A stretch of DNA of 64,000 nt. Source: Suilimivivens sp963618065 (GTDB lineage Bacteria > Bacillota > Clostridia > Lachnospirales > Lachnospiraceae). The notes beneath the pieces are model-generated. The model ran no database searches. It was not told where the DNA came from and saw only the letters and a program-made list of their open reading frames with translations. Shown here one piece after another: positions 33,772 through 43,773 of this stretch. The position numbers and the translations under genes are program-made. The DNA lies in contig CAVERH010000008.1 in the NCBI GenBank assembly GCA_963618065.1, forward strand, positions 10,346-74,345, read 5' to 3'. The first letter of the stretch is position 1. Each line of letters opens with the position of its first letter.

Positions 33772-35388
33772 ATGGCAATCGTTAAGAAAAATAATTATAT
33801 ACTGTTTGTATTTATTTCTTATATTATCATTTTACTTGGAAGGATTCCCATTTATCATATGATTGGTAAGGATGGGATGGCGTATTTTTCCCTGGCACAG
33901 GAGATTTTTCTGCTTGTGGGAGGGACTCTTTTTTACAGCATGAAGGAGGGAATTGCATCCCTCATCCGCTACCGGGTGCGCAGAGAACAGTTTAAGGGCG
34001 TGCGTAAGCTGTTTTTACAGTCGCTTTTTCTGACACTTGTATTGAGTGCAGGGCTTACCGTTCTTTTGGAGGCAGGCTGCCAGTACGTGATGCAGAATGT
34101 GCTGCAGCTTCCCCTTGCGGTGATGACGGTGCGGGTAGCGCTTCTTGGCATTCCGTTTCTTGCACTTACAGGTGTCCTTCAGGGATATTTTCAGGGCTTT
34201 CATATGCGGGCTCCCGGCGTACATGCCGATTTCATCTTTACAGCGGTGTTTTTGATTGTGGGCCTGATCAGTGCAGAGGGCTTTATGCTTTATGGACAGA
34301 AGGTATCGGAACTTCTGCATAATGGACGGTTTCAGTATGTATATGGGGCAATCGGTGTTTCGGCAGGGCTTGTTGCGGCATCACTCTTAAGCCTTTTATA
34401 TCTGCTGATTTTATATTTTGTATTCCGTAGAAGCCTTGAAAAGGATGGAAGCAGGGAAAGGGAATATTTAAAGAACAGTGAAAGCAGTATTTCCAGAATC
34501 CGGTCGCTCCTGGGTTCCGGTGGTTTTCATGCATTGTTTTATCTTGCGTTTGCCTTATCGAGCTTTGGAAGTGTATTTATTTTCTTTCTTCTTCATAAGG
34601 GAGACATTGCGGCAGTTTCTGCGTTTGGATCCTATTATGCAGGCTGCAATGCGCTCCTTAAGGCAATGATTCTGGTTATGCTTCTGGTATTTTATTCTTC
34701 GATCCGGCGCGTGGTTTATTATCAGGAACGGGAAGAGTCCCGTATGGCAAGAGAAAAGCTTGGCATGCTGCTTCACCGCATGCTTGTCGTTTTATTACCG
34801 GTTGCAATCTTATCGGCGGTGCTTTCTGAGAATCTGTCGATTCTTCTGCTTGGGGATGCCGGTACAGAAGCATCCGGAGCCATGCAGGTTTGCAGCATCG
34901 GAATTTTGTTTGGGGCATTAGGCTATGTATTTATCCTGCTTTTATTACGTTTGAAGCAGAGTGTGTTTGCAGCAATCATGGCAGGCGCTGCCATGGTTTT
35001 GCAGATGGTTCTTCTGGTGATCATGACGTCAGCGGGCGTTGGAGGTGTTCTGGCACCGGCTCTTTCCCAGATGATCTTTTATCTACTGCTTACGGCTGCC
35101 GGATTTGTACTTGTGAGCCGTGAGATGCAGTACCGGCAGGACTGGATCCGCGGTGCGGCCGTTCCGACCGTGCTTGCAGCGGTAACGGGTGTGATTACGA
35201 TGCTGATTAACCGCTTCCTTACCCCTGCAGCAGGAAGCGTGGTTGGAACGATTGTCTGTGTGGTTGTCGGCATTCTGGTTTATGTCATTTTATTGCTTGC
35301 AGCAAGAAATTTGAGGGAAGAGGAATTGAACAGCAGCCTCGTCGGAAAGCTTTTATTAAGATTAGGAAGACTGATTCATTTTTATTAA
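33772..35388 (+). CDS. MATE/SpoVB-like polysaccharide flippase
   Basis: The 538-residue protein has about 14 hydrophobic helices and a MOP-superfamily (MATE/SpoVB/Wzx) feel: SYIIILLGRIPIYHMIGKDGMAYFSLAQE at the start and GVLQGYFQGFHM in the fourth helix region. Such proteins flip lipid-linked glycans or peptidoglycan precursors, and SpoVB acts in spore cortex synthesis. The start is ATG 33772, 16 bases after ybeY. A SpoVB role is suggested only by the nearby sporulation genes. The exact substrate is unknown. Confidence 0.7.
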   Translation: MAIVKKNNYILFVFISYIIILLGRIPIYHMIGKDGMAYFSLAQEIFLLVGGTLFYSMKEGIASLIRYRVRREQFKGVRKLFLQSLFLTLVLSAGLTVLLEAGCQYVMQNVLQLPLAVMTVRVALLGIPFLALTGVLQGYFQGFHMRAPGVHADFIFTAVFLIVGLISAEGFMLYGQKVSELLHNGRFQYVYGAIGVSAGLVAASLLSLLYLLILYFVFRRSLEKDGSREREYLKNSESSISRIRSLLGSGGFHALFYLAFALSSFGSVFIFFLLHKGDIAAVSAFGSYYAGCNALLKAMILVMLLVFYSSIRRVVYYQEREESRMAREKLGMLLHRMLVVLLPVAILSAVLSENLSILLLGDAGTEASGAMQVCSIGILFGALGYVFILLLLRLKQSVFAAIMAGAAMVLQMVLLVIMTSAGVGGVLAPALSQMIFYLLLTAAGFVLVSREMQYRQDWIRGAAVPTVLAAVTGVITMLINRFLTPAAGSVVGTIVCVVVGILVYVILLLAARNLREEELNSSLVGKLLLRLGRLIHFY

Positions 35389-35478
35389 ATGGGAAGACCG
35401 GTGTGGCCGGTAATGAATAAGAATACGAAAATTGACTGATACTATAAAGAAATCGTAGGAATACGGTATGGGGGAACT

Positions 35479-36117
35479 ATGAAGCTTTTAAAATGTATCA
35501 GTCTTTTTATACTATATCCACTGACGATGTTTGCCATTGGATTTGCAACGAATATGGTTGTAATGGAATATTTTTATCCCGGGGAATCCGCAGGCGGTTA
35601 TGAAACCGTTTCTCCGTCTCCACAGGAAAGTGCAGAGCCGATTGTGGCAGAGCCGGTTGCGGTTGTGGATAAGAAGATCATCAGTGCCAATACGGAATTT
35701 GTGGTTCAGAAGTTTGATACGGTGAATGGTCTTCTGGAAGAAGAAAGCAAAAATGCACCGGATAAATATATCGGGATGACCAGAGAAGATTTAACGAATG
35801 AAATCCGCACCTGGAACCAGAATCCACCGCTTAAGGATCTGGAACAGGGATTTCAGTATATGGAGCTTTATTCCTTTTCTCCGCAAAGGGTAGTGATCCG
35901 CAAAACCTATACGGCACAGGAAGAGGAGGAAGGGTTCTTTCTTGTGAATGAAAATCATTGTGTGGTGGTCTATCAGAAGGATTTGCAGAATGTGTATCTT
36001 TCTACGGACATCAAGGTGGATGAGCTTCCGGAGACTCTCAGGGATGAGATTCTGCATATTAAATATGTGGAAAATGAAAAGGAATTATACAATTTTCTGG
36101 AATCCTATTCCAGTTAA
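35479..36117 (+). CDS. Signal-anchored protein, possibly BofC-like
   Basis: The 212-residue protein has one membrane helix (about 5-27) and an extracytoplasmic domain. It contains IGMTREDLTNEI, YSFSPQRVVIRKTY, a short strand-rich region and IKYVENEKELYNFLESYSS. The pattern of a REEL-like segment followed by 'SFSP..VV.R' and a final helix resembles the C-terminal domain of BofC, an intercompartmental sporulation checkpoint protein. The similarity is recalled, not computed, and should be taken as weak. Ten bases separate it from the flavoprotein downstream. Confidence 0.45.
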   Translation: MKLLKCISLFILYPLTMFAIGFATNMVVMEYFYPGESAGGYETVSPSPQESAEPIVAEPVAVVDKKIISANTEFVVQKFDTVNGLLEEESKNAPDKYIGMTREDLTNEIRTWNQNPPLKDLEQGFQYMELYSFSPQRVVIRKTYTAQEEEEGFFLVNENHCVVVYQKDLQNVYLSTDIKVDELPETLRDEILHIKYVENEKELYNFLESYSS

Positions 36118-36126
36118 GGAGAAGTA

Positions 36127-37347
36127 ATGGATAAAATATATATCGTAGGTGGCGGAGCTTCCGGTATGGTGGCTGCCATTCAGGCCAGAACGAAGGATAA
36201 CGAGGTGATCCTTCTTGAAAAAAATGACCGGGTCGGGAAGAAAATTCTCGCAACCGGGAACGGCAAATGCAATCTCGGAAATGAAAAATTAAGTGTGGAT
36301 TGTTACTACAGTAAGAACCGCTCCTTTGTGGAACAGGTTCTGAAAAGATACGATACGGAGTCTACGATTTCGTTCTTTGCCTCCCTTGGGTTAAAGATAC
36401 GCAGTAAGAACGGTTACTTATATCCATATGCAGAGCAGGCTTCCACAGTCCTGGATGTGCTGCGGATGGAACTGGAGCGCCAAAAGATCCGGGTGGAATC
36501 TGGCGTACAGATTACAGATTGTACGCCTTTGAAAAAGAAGCGGGGGTATCTGTTAAAGACTTCAGATGGCAGAAGCTATGAGGCAGACCGGGTGATTCTG
36601 GCATGTGGAGGACCGGCGTCCTTGAAAGAGGGCGGTAAAGAAGGATATGGGATGCTTCAGAAGCTCGGATTAAAAACGTATCCTCTGGTGCCGGGACTGG
36701 TACAGTTAAGGACAGATGAGAAGGAGCAGAAAGCAATGTCAGGTGTCCGCTGTCAGGCTTCCTTACGGCTTTTCGTTGATGGAACACGGAAGGGCCAGGA
36801 ACAGGGCGAGCTGCAGCTTACCGATTACGGCATATCCGGGATTCCGGTATTCCAGCTAAGCCGTATAGCAGCCTATGCCTTAAAAGAACATAAGCGTGTG
36901 ACCATGCAGATTGATTTTGCACCGGAATATGCTTACGATGAAATTGTGACTTACCTGCTTAAACAGCAGAAAGCACGGAAAGAGCAGAACGTGGATGAAC
37001 TGCTCACCGGCTTTTTAAATAAAAAGATCAATCCGGTATTGCTTAAGAAGAGCCGGATTGCCGGATCCCGGAAAAGCGAGTCTTTGCAAAAGAAAGAGAT
37101 TGAACAGCTTGCCGGGCTTTATAAGAATTATGAAGTACATATAACAGATACGAATCCGTTTTTGAATGCACAGGTCTGTGCGGGCGGTTTAGCCGTTGAA
37201 GAGGTGGATGAGCAGATGCAGGTGAAGAAGTATCCGGGGCTTTTTGTAACCGGAGAGCTTTTGGATGTAGACGGAATCTGCGGCGGCTACAATCTTCATT
37301 GGGCGTTTGCAACAGGCACGATTGCGGGAAAAGCGATAAGAGGTTAA
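36127..37347 (+). CDS. HI0933/YhiN-family flavoprotein
   Basis: The 406-residue protein begins KIYIVGGGASGMVAAIQA with a Rossmann FAD motif. It has KKILATGNGKCNLGN and the C-terminal GLFVTGELLDVDGICGGYNL, which are diagnostic of the HI0933-like (BaiN/YhiN) family. Members are NAD(P)/FAD-dependent reductases of unclear physiological substrate, one of them linked to bile acid metabolism. The length is normal. Only two bases separate its stop from the next ATG, so the two flavoprotein genes are co-translated. Confidence 0.85.
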   Translation: MDKIYIVGGGASGMVAAIQARTKDNEVILLEKNDRVGKKILATGNGKCNLGNEKLSVDCYYSKNRSFVEQVLKRYDTESTISFFASLGLKIRSKNGYLYPYAEQASTVLDVLRMELERQKIRVESGVQITDCTPLKKKRGYLLKTSDGRSYEADRVILACGGPASLKEGGKEGYGMLQKLGLKTYPLVPGLVQLRTDEKEQKAMSGVRCQASLRLFVDGTRKGQEQGELQLTDYGISGIPVFQLSRIAAYALKEHKRVTMQIDFAPEYAYDEIVTYLLKQQKARKEQNVDELLTGFLNKKINPVLLKKSRIAGSRKSESLQKKEIEQLAGLYKNYEVHITDTNPFLNAQVCAGGLAVEEVDEQMQVKKYPGLFVTGELLDVDGICGGYNLHWAFATGTIAGKAIRG

Positions 37348-37349
37348 GG

Positions 37350-38981
37350 ATGATACGGATCAATCAGGTAAAACTGCCGGTGGAACATACATCAGATGCG
37401 CTCCACAAAAAGGTGCAGGAGCTTTTAAACTATAAAGGACCGGTGGACGTGGAGATCGTGAAGCGTTCTCTGGATGCGCGGAAGAAGCCACAGCTTTTTT
37501 ATGTGTATATGGTGGATGTGGCCGTCCCGGAAAAGGAAGAGAATAAACTTTTAAAACGATGCCATAGCAATCAGATTCAGAAGATCGAACCGGTGAAGTA
37601 TGAATTCCCGGTAAAGCATTACGAGGGCACGGAGCGTCCTGTGATTGTTGGCATGGGACCGGCCGGGCTGTTTTGCGGCTATGTGCTTGCCAAAGCCGGA
37701 TTCCGGCCGATTCTCCTGGAGCGTGGAAAATGCGTGGAGGAAAGAAGCGGGGATGTCGAAGCCTTCTGGGAGACAGGCCGCTTAAATACAGAGTCCAATG
37801 TGCAGTTTGGCGAGGGCGGTGCCGGAACCTTTTCGGACGGAAAGTTAAATACCCTCATTAAGGATAAATACGGCCGCAATAAAGAGGTTTTGCGGATCTT
37901 TGTAAAGCATGGCGCCCCGGAGGAAATTTTATATGATTATAAGCCTCATATCGGCACGGATATTCTGAAAGAAATTGTCCGTTCCATGCGGGAAGAAATT
38001 CTTGCGCTGGGGGGTGAAGTACGGTTCGAAACTAAGGTAACGGATCTGCGGATTGCAGATGGCAGGATAAAGGGACTTGTGTTAAACGGAAAGGAAGAAC
38101 TTCAGGCAGAGCATGTGGTGCTTGCCTTAGGACACAGTGCAAGAGACACGTTTTCCATGCTTTCTAAACAGAAGGTTGCGATGGAGGCGAAGCCTTTTGC
38201 CATAGGAATGCGTGTAGAACATCCTCAGGAATTGATTAATTTGTCACAATATGGTAAAAAAGAAGCAGGAGCACTTGGCAATGCCATTTATAAACTGACG
38301 GCAGAGACGAGTGAAAAACGCGGTGTCTATACCTTCTGTATGTGCCCGGGAGGATATGTCGTGAATGCTTCCTCCGAAGAGAGGCGGCTTGCAGTAAACG
38401 GCATGAGCTACAGCGGAAGAAACAGTGCCAACGCAAACAGTGCCGTGATTATCACCATTACGCCGGAGGATTATGGGGATTCCAAGGATCCGTTAAGCGG
38501 GGTAGCATTTCAATGTAAGCTCGAAGAAAAGGCCTATCAGATCGGAAACGGAAAAGTTCCGGTAGAACGTTACGGAAGCTTTAAACGTGCGATTCTGGGA
38601 ACAAAATGGCAGGAAGATACGGATAAGCAGGAAGCAGCCGGAATGGAAAAGGTCATGCCCTGTATCAAGGGACAATGGACGGAAGCACCGGTACATGAGA
38701 TCCTGCCGGGTCCCCTGAACCGTGCATTTGTAGAAGGGATGGAAGCGTTTGGAAGGAAGATCCACGGCTTCAACGCAGATGAGGTTTTGGTAGAAGGAAT
38801 CGAAAGCCGGACCTCTTCGCCGGTACGGATTCTTCGTACCGATTCGGCACAATCTTCGGCAGTAGAGGGATTATACCCCTGCGGAGAAGGAGCCGGATAT
38901 GCAGGCGGAATCACATCAGCCGCCATGGATGGAATTTTTGTAGCAGAACAACTGGCCAGAGCACTTCAGGAGGAGGTGTAA
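37350..38981 (+). CDS. FAD-dependent dehydrogenase-like protein, about 543 residues
   Basis: The protein has an N-terminal alpha/beta domain of about 90 residues (LPVEHTSDALHKKVQELL) and an FAD motif, IVGMGPAGLFCGYVLAKAG, near residue 98. The segments GEGGAGTFSDGKLNTLIKD and the C-terminal YPCGEGAGYAGGITSAAMDG follow. This is a widespread Firmicutes family annotated only as NAD(P)/FAD-dependent oxidoreductase. The substrate is unknown. ATG 37350 lies six bases after AGAGG; an upstream frame from 37299 runs into the previous gene. It is followed after four bases by the folate gene. Confidence 0.8.
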   Translation: MIRINQVKLPVEHTSDALHKKVQELLNYKGPVDVEIVKRSLDARKKPQLFYVYMVDVAVPEKEENKLLKRCHSNQIQKIEPVKYEFPVKHYEGTERPVIVGMGPAGLFCGYVLAKAGFRPILLERGKCVEERSGDVEAFWETGRLNTESNVQFGEGGAGTFSDGKLNTLIKDKYGRNKEVLRIFVKHGAPEEILYDYKPHIGTDILKEIVRSMREEILALGGEVRFETKVTDLRIADGRIKGLVLNGKEELQAEHVVLALGHSARDTFSMLSKQKVAMEAKPFAIGMRVEHPQELINLSQYGKKEAGALGNAIYKLTAETSEKRGVYTFCMCPGGYVVNASSEERRLAVNGMSYSGRNSANANSAVIITITPEDYGDSKDPLSGVAFQCKLEEKAYQIGNGKVPVERYGSFKRAILGTKWQEDTDKQEAAGMEKVMPCIKGQWTEAPVHEILPGPLNRAFVEGMEAFGRKIHGFNADEVLVEGIESRTSSPVRILRTDSAQSSAVEGLYPCGEGAGYAGGITSAAMDGIFVAEQLARALQEEV

Positions 38982-38985
38982 CACA

Positions 38986-39576
38986 ATGAACCAAAGCATT
39001 GTTATGACGAAACAGGAACTGCGAAACCGTTATCTGCAAAGGAGAAATGACCTGTCTGTGCAGGAACGGAAAGAAAAGAGTATTCAGGTATTACAGAATC
39101 TGCGTAAACTCCCGGAATTCCAAAGGGCAGAGAACGTGTTGATTTACCTGAATTACCGGAGTGAGGTAGAGACGATTCCCTTCGTGGAAGAACTGCTTCG
39201 ACATGGGGAGAAGAGAATTTTTATTCCAAAGGTCTGTGGAATGGACATCCGGTTTTATGAAATTACTTCGTTGGAAGATATGGAAAGCGGATATCAGGGA
39301 ATTCTGGAGCCGAAGGAAGGAACGGCGGAATTTTCTGCACAGAAGCTGGATATACAGAAATGTCTGATGGTACTTCCGGGATCCGTGTTTGACCGGAAAT
39401 GTAACCGCATGGGATATGGAAAGGGCTTCTATGACCGGTTTATGAAGCTTGTACCTGAAATGTACGGTGCAGGATTAGCCTTTGACTGTCAGGTAGCGCC
39501 TGCGCTTCCCGTACAGGCACATGATTACCGGATGAATGCACTGATTACGGAATCCGGCTGTTACTTTAAGGAGTAA
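38986..39576 (+). CDS. 5-formyltetrahydrofolate cyclo-ligase
   Basis: This enzyme returns 5-formyl-THF to 5,10-methenyl-THF with ATP. The 196-residue protein has KQELRNRYLQRRNDL, VLIYLNYRSEVETI, VLPGSVFDRKCNRMGYGKGFYDR (GxGxGfYDr motif) and the C-terminal PVQAHDYRMNALITE. It is complete. ATG 38986 is nine bases after AGGAGG (38971-38976). It complements fhs and folD elsewhere in the window in C1-folate metabolism. Confidence 0.93.
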   Translation: MNQSIVMTKQELRNRYLQRRNDLSVQERKEKSIQVLQNLRKLPEFQRAENVLIYLNYRSEVETIPFVEELLRHGEKRIFIPKVCGMDIRFYEITSLEDMESGYQGILEPKEGTAEFSAQKLDIQKCLMVLPGSVFDRKCNRMGYGKGFYDRFMKLVPEMYGAGLAFDCQVAPALPVQAHDYRMNALITESGCYFKE

Positions 39577-39670
39577 AGGGCAGTAAAGGATATAGAATCT
39601 GGAATGAAAAGATTGCAATGATGTTACATAAAAGCAGATAGATGAGAACAGACTAGAATGGAGAGCAGAA

Positions 39671-40915
39671 ATGGAAGAACTGACACTTTTGGGAGAACGT
39701 GCTGTGCAGGCAAAATTTGAACTGCAGCGCATGACGACAGAACAGAAAAATGAGGTACTGGAAGTAGTTGCGGATGCGTTAATCCGGAACACTGAGTATC
39801 TTCTTTTGGAAAATCACAAGGATCTGGACCGTGGAATCGCAAACCAGATGAATCCGGGACTGTTAGACCGGCTGCGGCTTACGAAGGAACGGATCGCCGG
39901 CATGGCAGAAGGAATCCGTCAGATTACAAAGCTGCCGGATCCGGTAGGGGAAATCCTGGATGATTACGAAGCGGAGAACGGACTTCATATTGTGAAGAAG
40001 AGAGTTCCCATGGGAGTTATCGGAATCATTTATGAATCAAGACCGAATGTGACGGCAGATGCCTTCGGACTGTGCTTTAAGAGCGGCAGTGCCGTGATCC
40101 TAAAGGGTGGAAGCGATGCGATCCGGTCCAATATGGCAATTACGAAGGTCATTCAGGATGCAGTAGCTGACAAGGGTGTTGATCCTTATGTGATCCAGCT
40201 TATTGAATCCACAGACCGTAGTGTGGTCAATGAATTTATGAAGATGAAGCAGTATGTGGATCTGCTGATTCCAAGAGGTGGTGCGGGACTGATCCGCAAT
40301 GTAGTGGAGAACAGTCTGATTCCGGTCATTGAGACGGGAACCGGAAACTGTCATATCTTTGTAGATGAAAGTGCCGATGTGGAAAAGGCAATACCGATTA
40401 TTCTCAATGCAAAGACCCAGCGGATCGGGGTATGCAATGCCTGCGAATCCCTGGTGATCCATGAAAAGATCAGGGATCGTCTGTTGCCGGAACTTGCGAA
40501 GGCCTTATACGAGAAGAATGTGGAGATCCGCGGAGACGAAGCGGTTCAGTCCTGTATTTCCTGTGTACCGGCAACGGAAGCCGATTACGGAACGGAATAC
40601 TTAGACCTTGTCATTTCCATGAAGACAGTAGCCAATGTGGATGAGGCAATCGCTCATATTAACAAATACAATACCAGACATTCCGAAGCAATTCTTACGA
40701 ACAATAAAGAGAATGCAGAGAAATTCTTAAATGAAGTGGATGCTGCCTGTGTTTATCTGAACGCTTCCACAAGATTTACCGATGGTTTCGAGTTCGGACT
40801 GGGGGCAGAAATCGGAATCAGTACACAAAAGCTTCATGCCAGAGGACCAATGGGATTGAAGGAACTGACTTCTTATAAATATGTTCTTGAAGGAGACTGG
40901 TTAAGCAGAAAATAA
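39671..40915 (+). CDS. proA: Glutamate-5-semialdehyde dehydrogenase (gamma-glutamyl phosphate reductase)
   Basis: This is the second enzyme of proline synthesis from glutamate. The 414-residue aldehyde dehydrogenase-fold protein has MGVIGIIYESRPNVTADAFG, LKGGSDAIRSN, the catalytic Cys region TQRIGVCNACESL and the C-terminal STRFTDGFEFGLGAEIGIS. It is complete. The glutamate 5-kinase gene proB, often adjacent, is absent from the window. It is probably expressed from within the 94-base gap upstream, where no clear promoter was seen. Confidence 0.96.
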   Translation: MEELTLLGERAVQAKFELQRMTTEQKNEVLEVVADALIRNTEYLLLENHKDLDRGIANQMNPGLLDRLRLTKERIAGMAEGIRQITKLPDPVGEILDDYEAENGLHIVKKRVPMGVIGIIYESRPNVTADAFGLCFKSGSAVILKGGSDAIRSNMAITKVIQDAVADKGVDPYVIQLIESTDRSVVNEFMKMKQYVDLLIPRGGAGLIRNVVENSLIPVIETGTGNCHIFVDESADVEKAIPIILNAKTQRIGVCNACESLVIHEKIRDRLLPELAKALYEKNVEIRGDEAVQSCISCVPATEADYGTEYLDLVISMKTVANVDEAIAHINKYNTRHSEAILTNNKENAEKFLNEVDAACVYLNASTRFTDGFEFGLGAEIGISTQKLHARGPMGLKELTSYKYVLEGDWLSRK

Positions 40916-40940
40916 ACAGTCAGAAAACGGGGAAAAACAA

Positions 40941-41861
40941 ATGAAAATTGGGATTGCATTACTGATTATTGCAGTAATCATGAGTATTCTGATACTGGTA
41001 TTTTCTTTTGGAATGGTTCAGTTCATTACAAAACCAAAAAAATGGTCTCTTGAGGAGTTTAAAAAACGAATCAGGGATGAGGGGGTTTCTTTCGAATGGT
41101 TTCTAAAAAGCAGACGTGAAGTGCTTAATGTGTATTCTGATTATGGGTATGAGCTGCATGGTTTTTTGATGAAGCAGGAGGAACCGACGGATCGATATGT
41201 TATCCTTACACATGGATATACGGCCAACCGGTGGGAATCGCTTGCCTATGCCAATATCTATTATGAACTCGGATACCATGTTTATCTTTATGATATGCGT
41301 TATCATGGAGATAATGAGGATAATGAATGCAGCTTTTGCTCCATGGGATGTTATGAGCATATGGATATTCTGGCCATAGCAGAGGAATTGCGAAGACGCT
41401 TTGGAGAAGAAATCCGGATCGGACTCCATGGTGTCAGCCTTGGTGCTTCGAGCAGTATTCTGGCACTTCGACTTTATGAGGGATTTTCTTTCTGTGTTTC
41501 AGACTGTGGATTTGCAGATTTGAAAGACCTGATGGCATATCTGGCCGGAAAATGGTTTCATCTTCCTAAGGTTATGGTATATCCGGTAAACTGGGCGTGT
41601 TTCTGCAAATATCATTTTGATTTATTGAAGATTAAACCATGGGAGGCTCTGCAGAAGAATACGGTTACACCGCTCCTTTTTATACATGGAACGGCAGATA
41701 ATTTTATTCTGCCTTCCCATGCAAAAAAATTATATGATACGGCATCCTCATATAAGGAGCTGCATCATATTGATGGCGCAAAGCATGCGAGTTCCATATA
41801 TAAAGCACCGGAGGAATACAAACAAATTGTGACAGCATTCCTTGCTAAAATCGGAAAATAA
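40941..41861 (+). CDS. Alpha/beta hydrolase with N-terminal membrane anchor
   Basis: The 306-residue protein has one helix (about 5-28) and an alpha/beta hydrolase domain. HGYTANRWES is the oxyanion region, GVSLGAS carries the nucleophile Ser166, HGTADNFILP the acid Asp and GAKHASS the His. It resembles prolyl oligopeptidase-like and serine aminopeptidase S33 family hydrolases often placed on the outer membrane face. The substrate is unknown. It is followed by a bidirectional terminator. Confidence 0.78.
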   Translation: MKIGIALLIIAVIMSILILVFSFGMVQFITKPKKWSLEEFKKRIRDEGVSFEWFLKSRREVLNVYSDYGYELHGFLMKQEEPTDRYVILTHGYTANRWESLAYANIYYELGYHVYLYDMRYHGDNEDNECSFCSMGCYEHMDILAIAEELRRRFGEEIRIGLHGVSLGASSSILALRLYEGFSFCVSDCGFADLKDLMAYLAGKWFHLPKVMVYPVNWACFCKYHFDLLKIKPWEALQKNTVTPLLFIHGTADNFILPSHAKKLYDTASSYKELHHIDGAKHASSIYKAPEEYKQIVTAFLAKIGK

Positions 41862-41899
41862 AAAAAGATCCCACAGATGCGAAATCTATGGGATCTTTT
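41862..41899. terminator. Bidirectional terminator between hydrolase and potD
   Basis: The 16-bp arms AAAAGATCCCACAGAT / ATCTATGGGATCTTTT have one mismatch. They are preceded by A-run and followed by T-run, so both converging genes can be terminated. Confidence 0.92.
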
Positions 41900-41901
41900 G
41901 G

Positions 41902-42963
41902 TTACTCAGACTTTACTTCTTTCCAAAGTTCGTTATACAAAGCATCTCCGTCAGCTCCTAAATAATGGAAGGTTTCCAGATTACTATACTGGGAAAGATC
42001 GGGGAAAGCGATCGTGGAATTTTTAATATCTTCATCCTCAATTAAGTCTCTGGCCGCATCGTTCGGAGTAGAGTAGGTAATATACTCAAAATTCATTAAT
42101 GCAATATCGTCACGACACATAAAATTAATGAACTTTTCTGCGTTTTCCTTATTCGGGGCATTCTTTGGAATAACCCAGGAATCAATCCAGACGTTGGTTC
42201 CTTCCTTCGGAATCACGTATTCCAGATCTTCATTTTCGCGCTGGGTATAAATGGCTTCACCGGAATAAATCACGCCGATGGCAGCTTCATTACCGATCAT
42301 TTTGTCACGAACCTGATCGATGACGTAAGCCTGTACAAGCGGCTTCTGATCAATTAGGAGCTGCGTTGCTTCGTTTAATTCGTCTTCATCCAGGGTATTC
42401 ATGGAGTAGCCCTTTAATTTCAGTGCAACCATGAATGCATCACGGACGGAATCCTGCATAAGAATGTTGTCGGCATATTTTTCATCCCAGAGAATGGACC
42501 AGCTGTCTACCGGTTCATCTACCATGGTCTTATTATAAAGAATACCAACCGTACCGAAGCAGTAGGGTATGGAATATTTGTTTTCGGGGTCAAATTCCTG
42601 TGACTGGTCAAAATACTGCTGGCCGATATTTTTCACGTTCGGGATATTGTCAAAGTTGATTTCCTGAAGGAGATCGTTTTCAATCAGCTTCTGGATCATG
42701 TAATCGGAAGGGCACAGAACGTCGTAAGCGGTAGTCCCGGCTTCAACCTTGGGATACATGATTTCATTGGTTTCATATTCGTCATAAACGATCTTGATAC
42801 CGGTCTCTTCTTCAAACATGGTAATCGTGTCGGGATCGATGTATTCGCCCCAGTTGTAGACGATGACCTCGCCGTTTTCGCCGCCTGCGCCTTTTCCGCA
42901 TCCGGTGAGGGCAAAGATAAGAAGAGCAGTGAGAAGTAAGACATAGATGGGTGGTTTTTTCAT
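41902..42963 (-). CDS. potD: Spermidine/putrescine-binding lipoprotein
   Basis: The 353-residue extracellular binding protein has a lipoprotein signal peptide with lipobox LTGC (Cys near residue 22), then NWGEYIDPDTITMFEEETGI, typical of PotD/PotF. The polyamine-contacting DVLCPSDYMIQ and PYCFGTVGILYN segments are present. It is the last gene of a regulator-potA-potB-potC-potD operon. 18 bases separate it from potC. Confidence 0.94.
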   Translation of the reverse strand: MKKPPIYVLLLTALLIFALTGCGKGAGGENGEVIVYNWGEYIDPDTITMFEEETGIKIVYDEYETNEIMYPKVEAGTTAYDVLCPSDYMIQKLIENDLLQEINFDNIPNVKNIGQQYFDQSQEFDPENKYSIPYCFGTVGILYNKTMVDEPVDSWSILWDEKYADNILMQDSVRDAFMVALKLKGYSMNTLDEDELNEATQLLIDQKPLVQAYVIDQVRDKMIGNEAAIGVIYSGEAIYTQRENEDLEYVIPKEGTNVWIDSWVIPKNAPNKENAEKFINFMCRDDIALMNFEYITYSTPNDAARDLIEDEDIKNSTIAFPDLSQYSNLETFHYLGADGDALYNELWKEVKSE

Positions 42964-42981
42964 AATGTTCCTCCGTATGTT

Positions 42982-43773
42982 TTATTTTGCTTTCTTTTTG
43001 GATACTTTTTTATCGGTCGGAGCCTTGTTTACTAAAATCAGAAGTACCAGAACCGTTACGAAAATGATTGTAGATAACGCATACATTTCGGGTTTGATTC
43101 CTTTTTTAACTTCGGTATATATTTTAGTGGACAGGGTATCCACTCCGGCACCTTTGGTAAAGTGGGTAATGATAAAGTCATCCAGAGACATGGTAAAGGC
43201 CATAAGGAATCCGGATAAGATTCCCGGCATGATTTCCGGAAGGACAACTTTATAAAATCCGTAAATGGGGCTGGCACCAAGATCCAGGGCTGCCTCATAA
43301 GTATAGGGATTCAATTGCTTCATTCTCGGCATAATGCTTAGAATTACATAAGGAATGCAGAAGGTAATGTGGGCAAGTAAAATCGTGCCAAGACCGAATT
43401 TCAGACCCATGCTGATAAAGAGCAGCATCAGGGAAATACCGGTTACAATATCTGCATTCAGCATGGGAATGTTCGTAATCCCAATGATAATTGCGCGGGA
43501 ACGCTTCTTTAAATTCATAATCGCAATACAGGCAATCGTACCAATGAGGGTCGATACGATCGAAGCGACGAATGCAATGAGCAGGGTATTGGCAAGGGCA
43601 TTCATAATGGCATCATTCTTAAATAGAGCGGTATACCATTTCGTTGTGAAGCCGCCCCATTTTGCCCTTGTTTTGCTGGCATTAAAGGAGAGCACGATCA
43701 GCGTTACAATCGGGGCATAAAGAAAGATAAAAATGAGTATTACATAAATCCTCTGTAAGGTCGTCTTAATCAT
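42982..43773 (-). CDS. potC: Polyamine ABC transporter permease PotC
   Basis: The 263-residue inner-membrane permease has six helices and the EAA loop EAALDLGASPIYGFYKVVLP. It begins with FLYAPIVTLIVLSFNASK, typical of PotC. Its first four bases overlap potB. It forms the transmembrane heterodimer with PotB. Confidence 0.95.
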   Translation of the reverse strand: MIKTTLQRIYVILIFIFLYAPIVTLIVLSFNASKTRAKWGGFTTKWYTALFKNDAIMNALANTLLIAFVASIVSTLIGTIACIAIMNLKKRSRAIIIGITNIPMLNADIVTGISLMLLFISMGLKFGLGTILLAHITFCIPYVILSIMPRMKQLNPYTYEAALDLGASPIYGFYKVVLPEIMPGILSGFLMAFTMSLDDFIITHFTKGAGVDTLSTKIYTEVKKGIKPEMYALSTIIFVTVLVLLILVNKAPTDKKVSKKKAK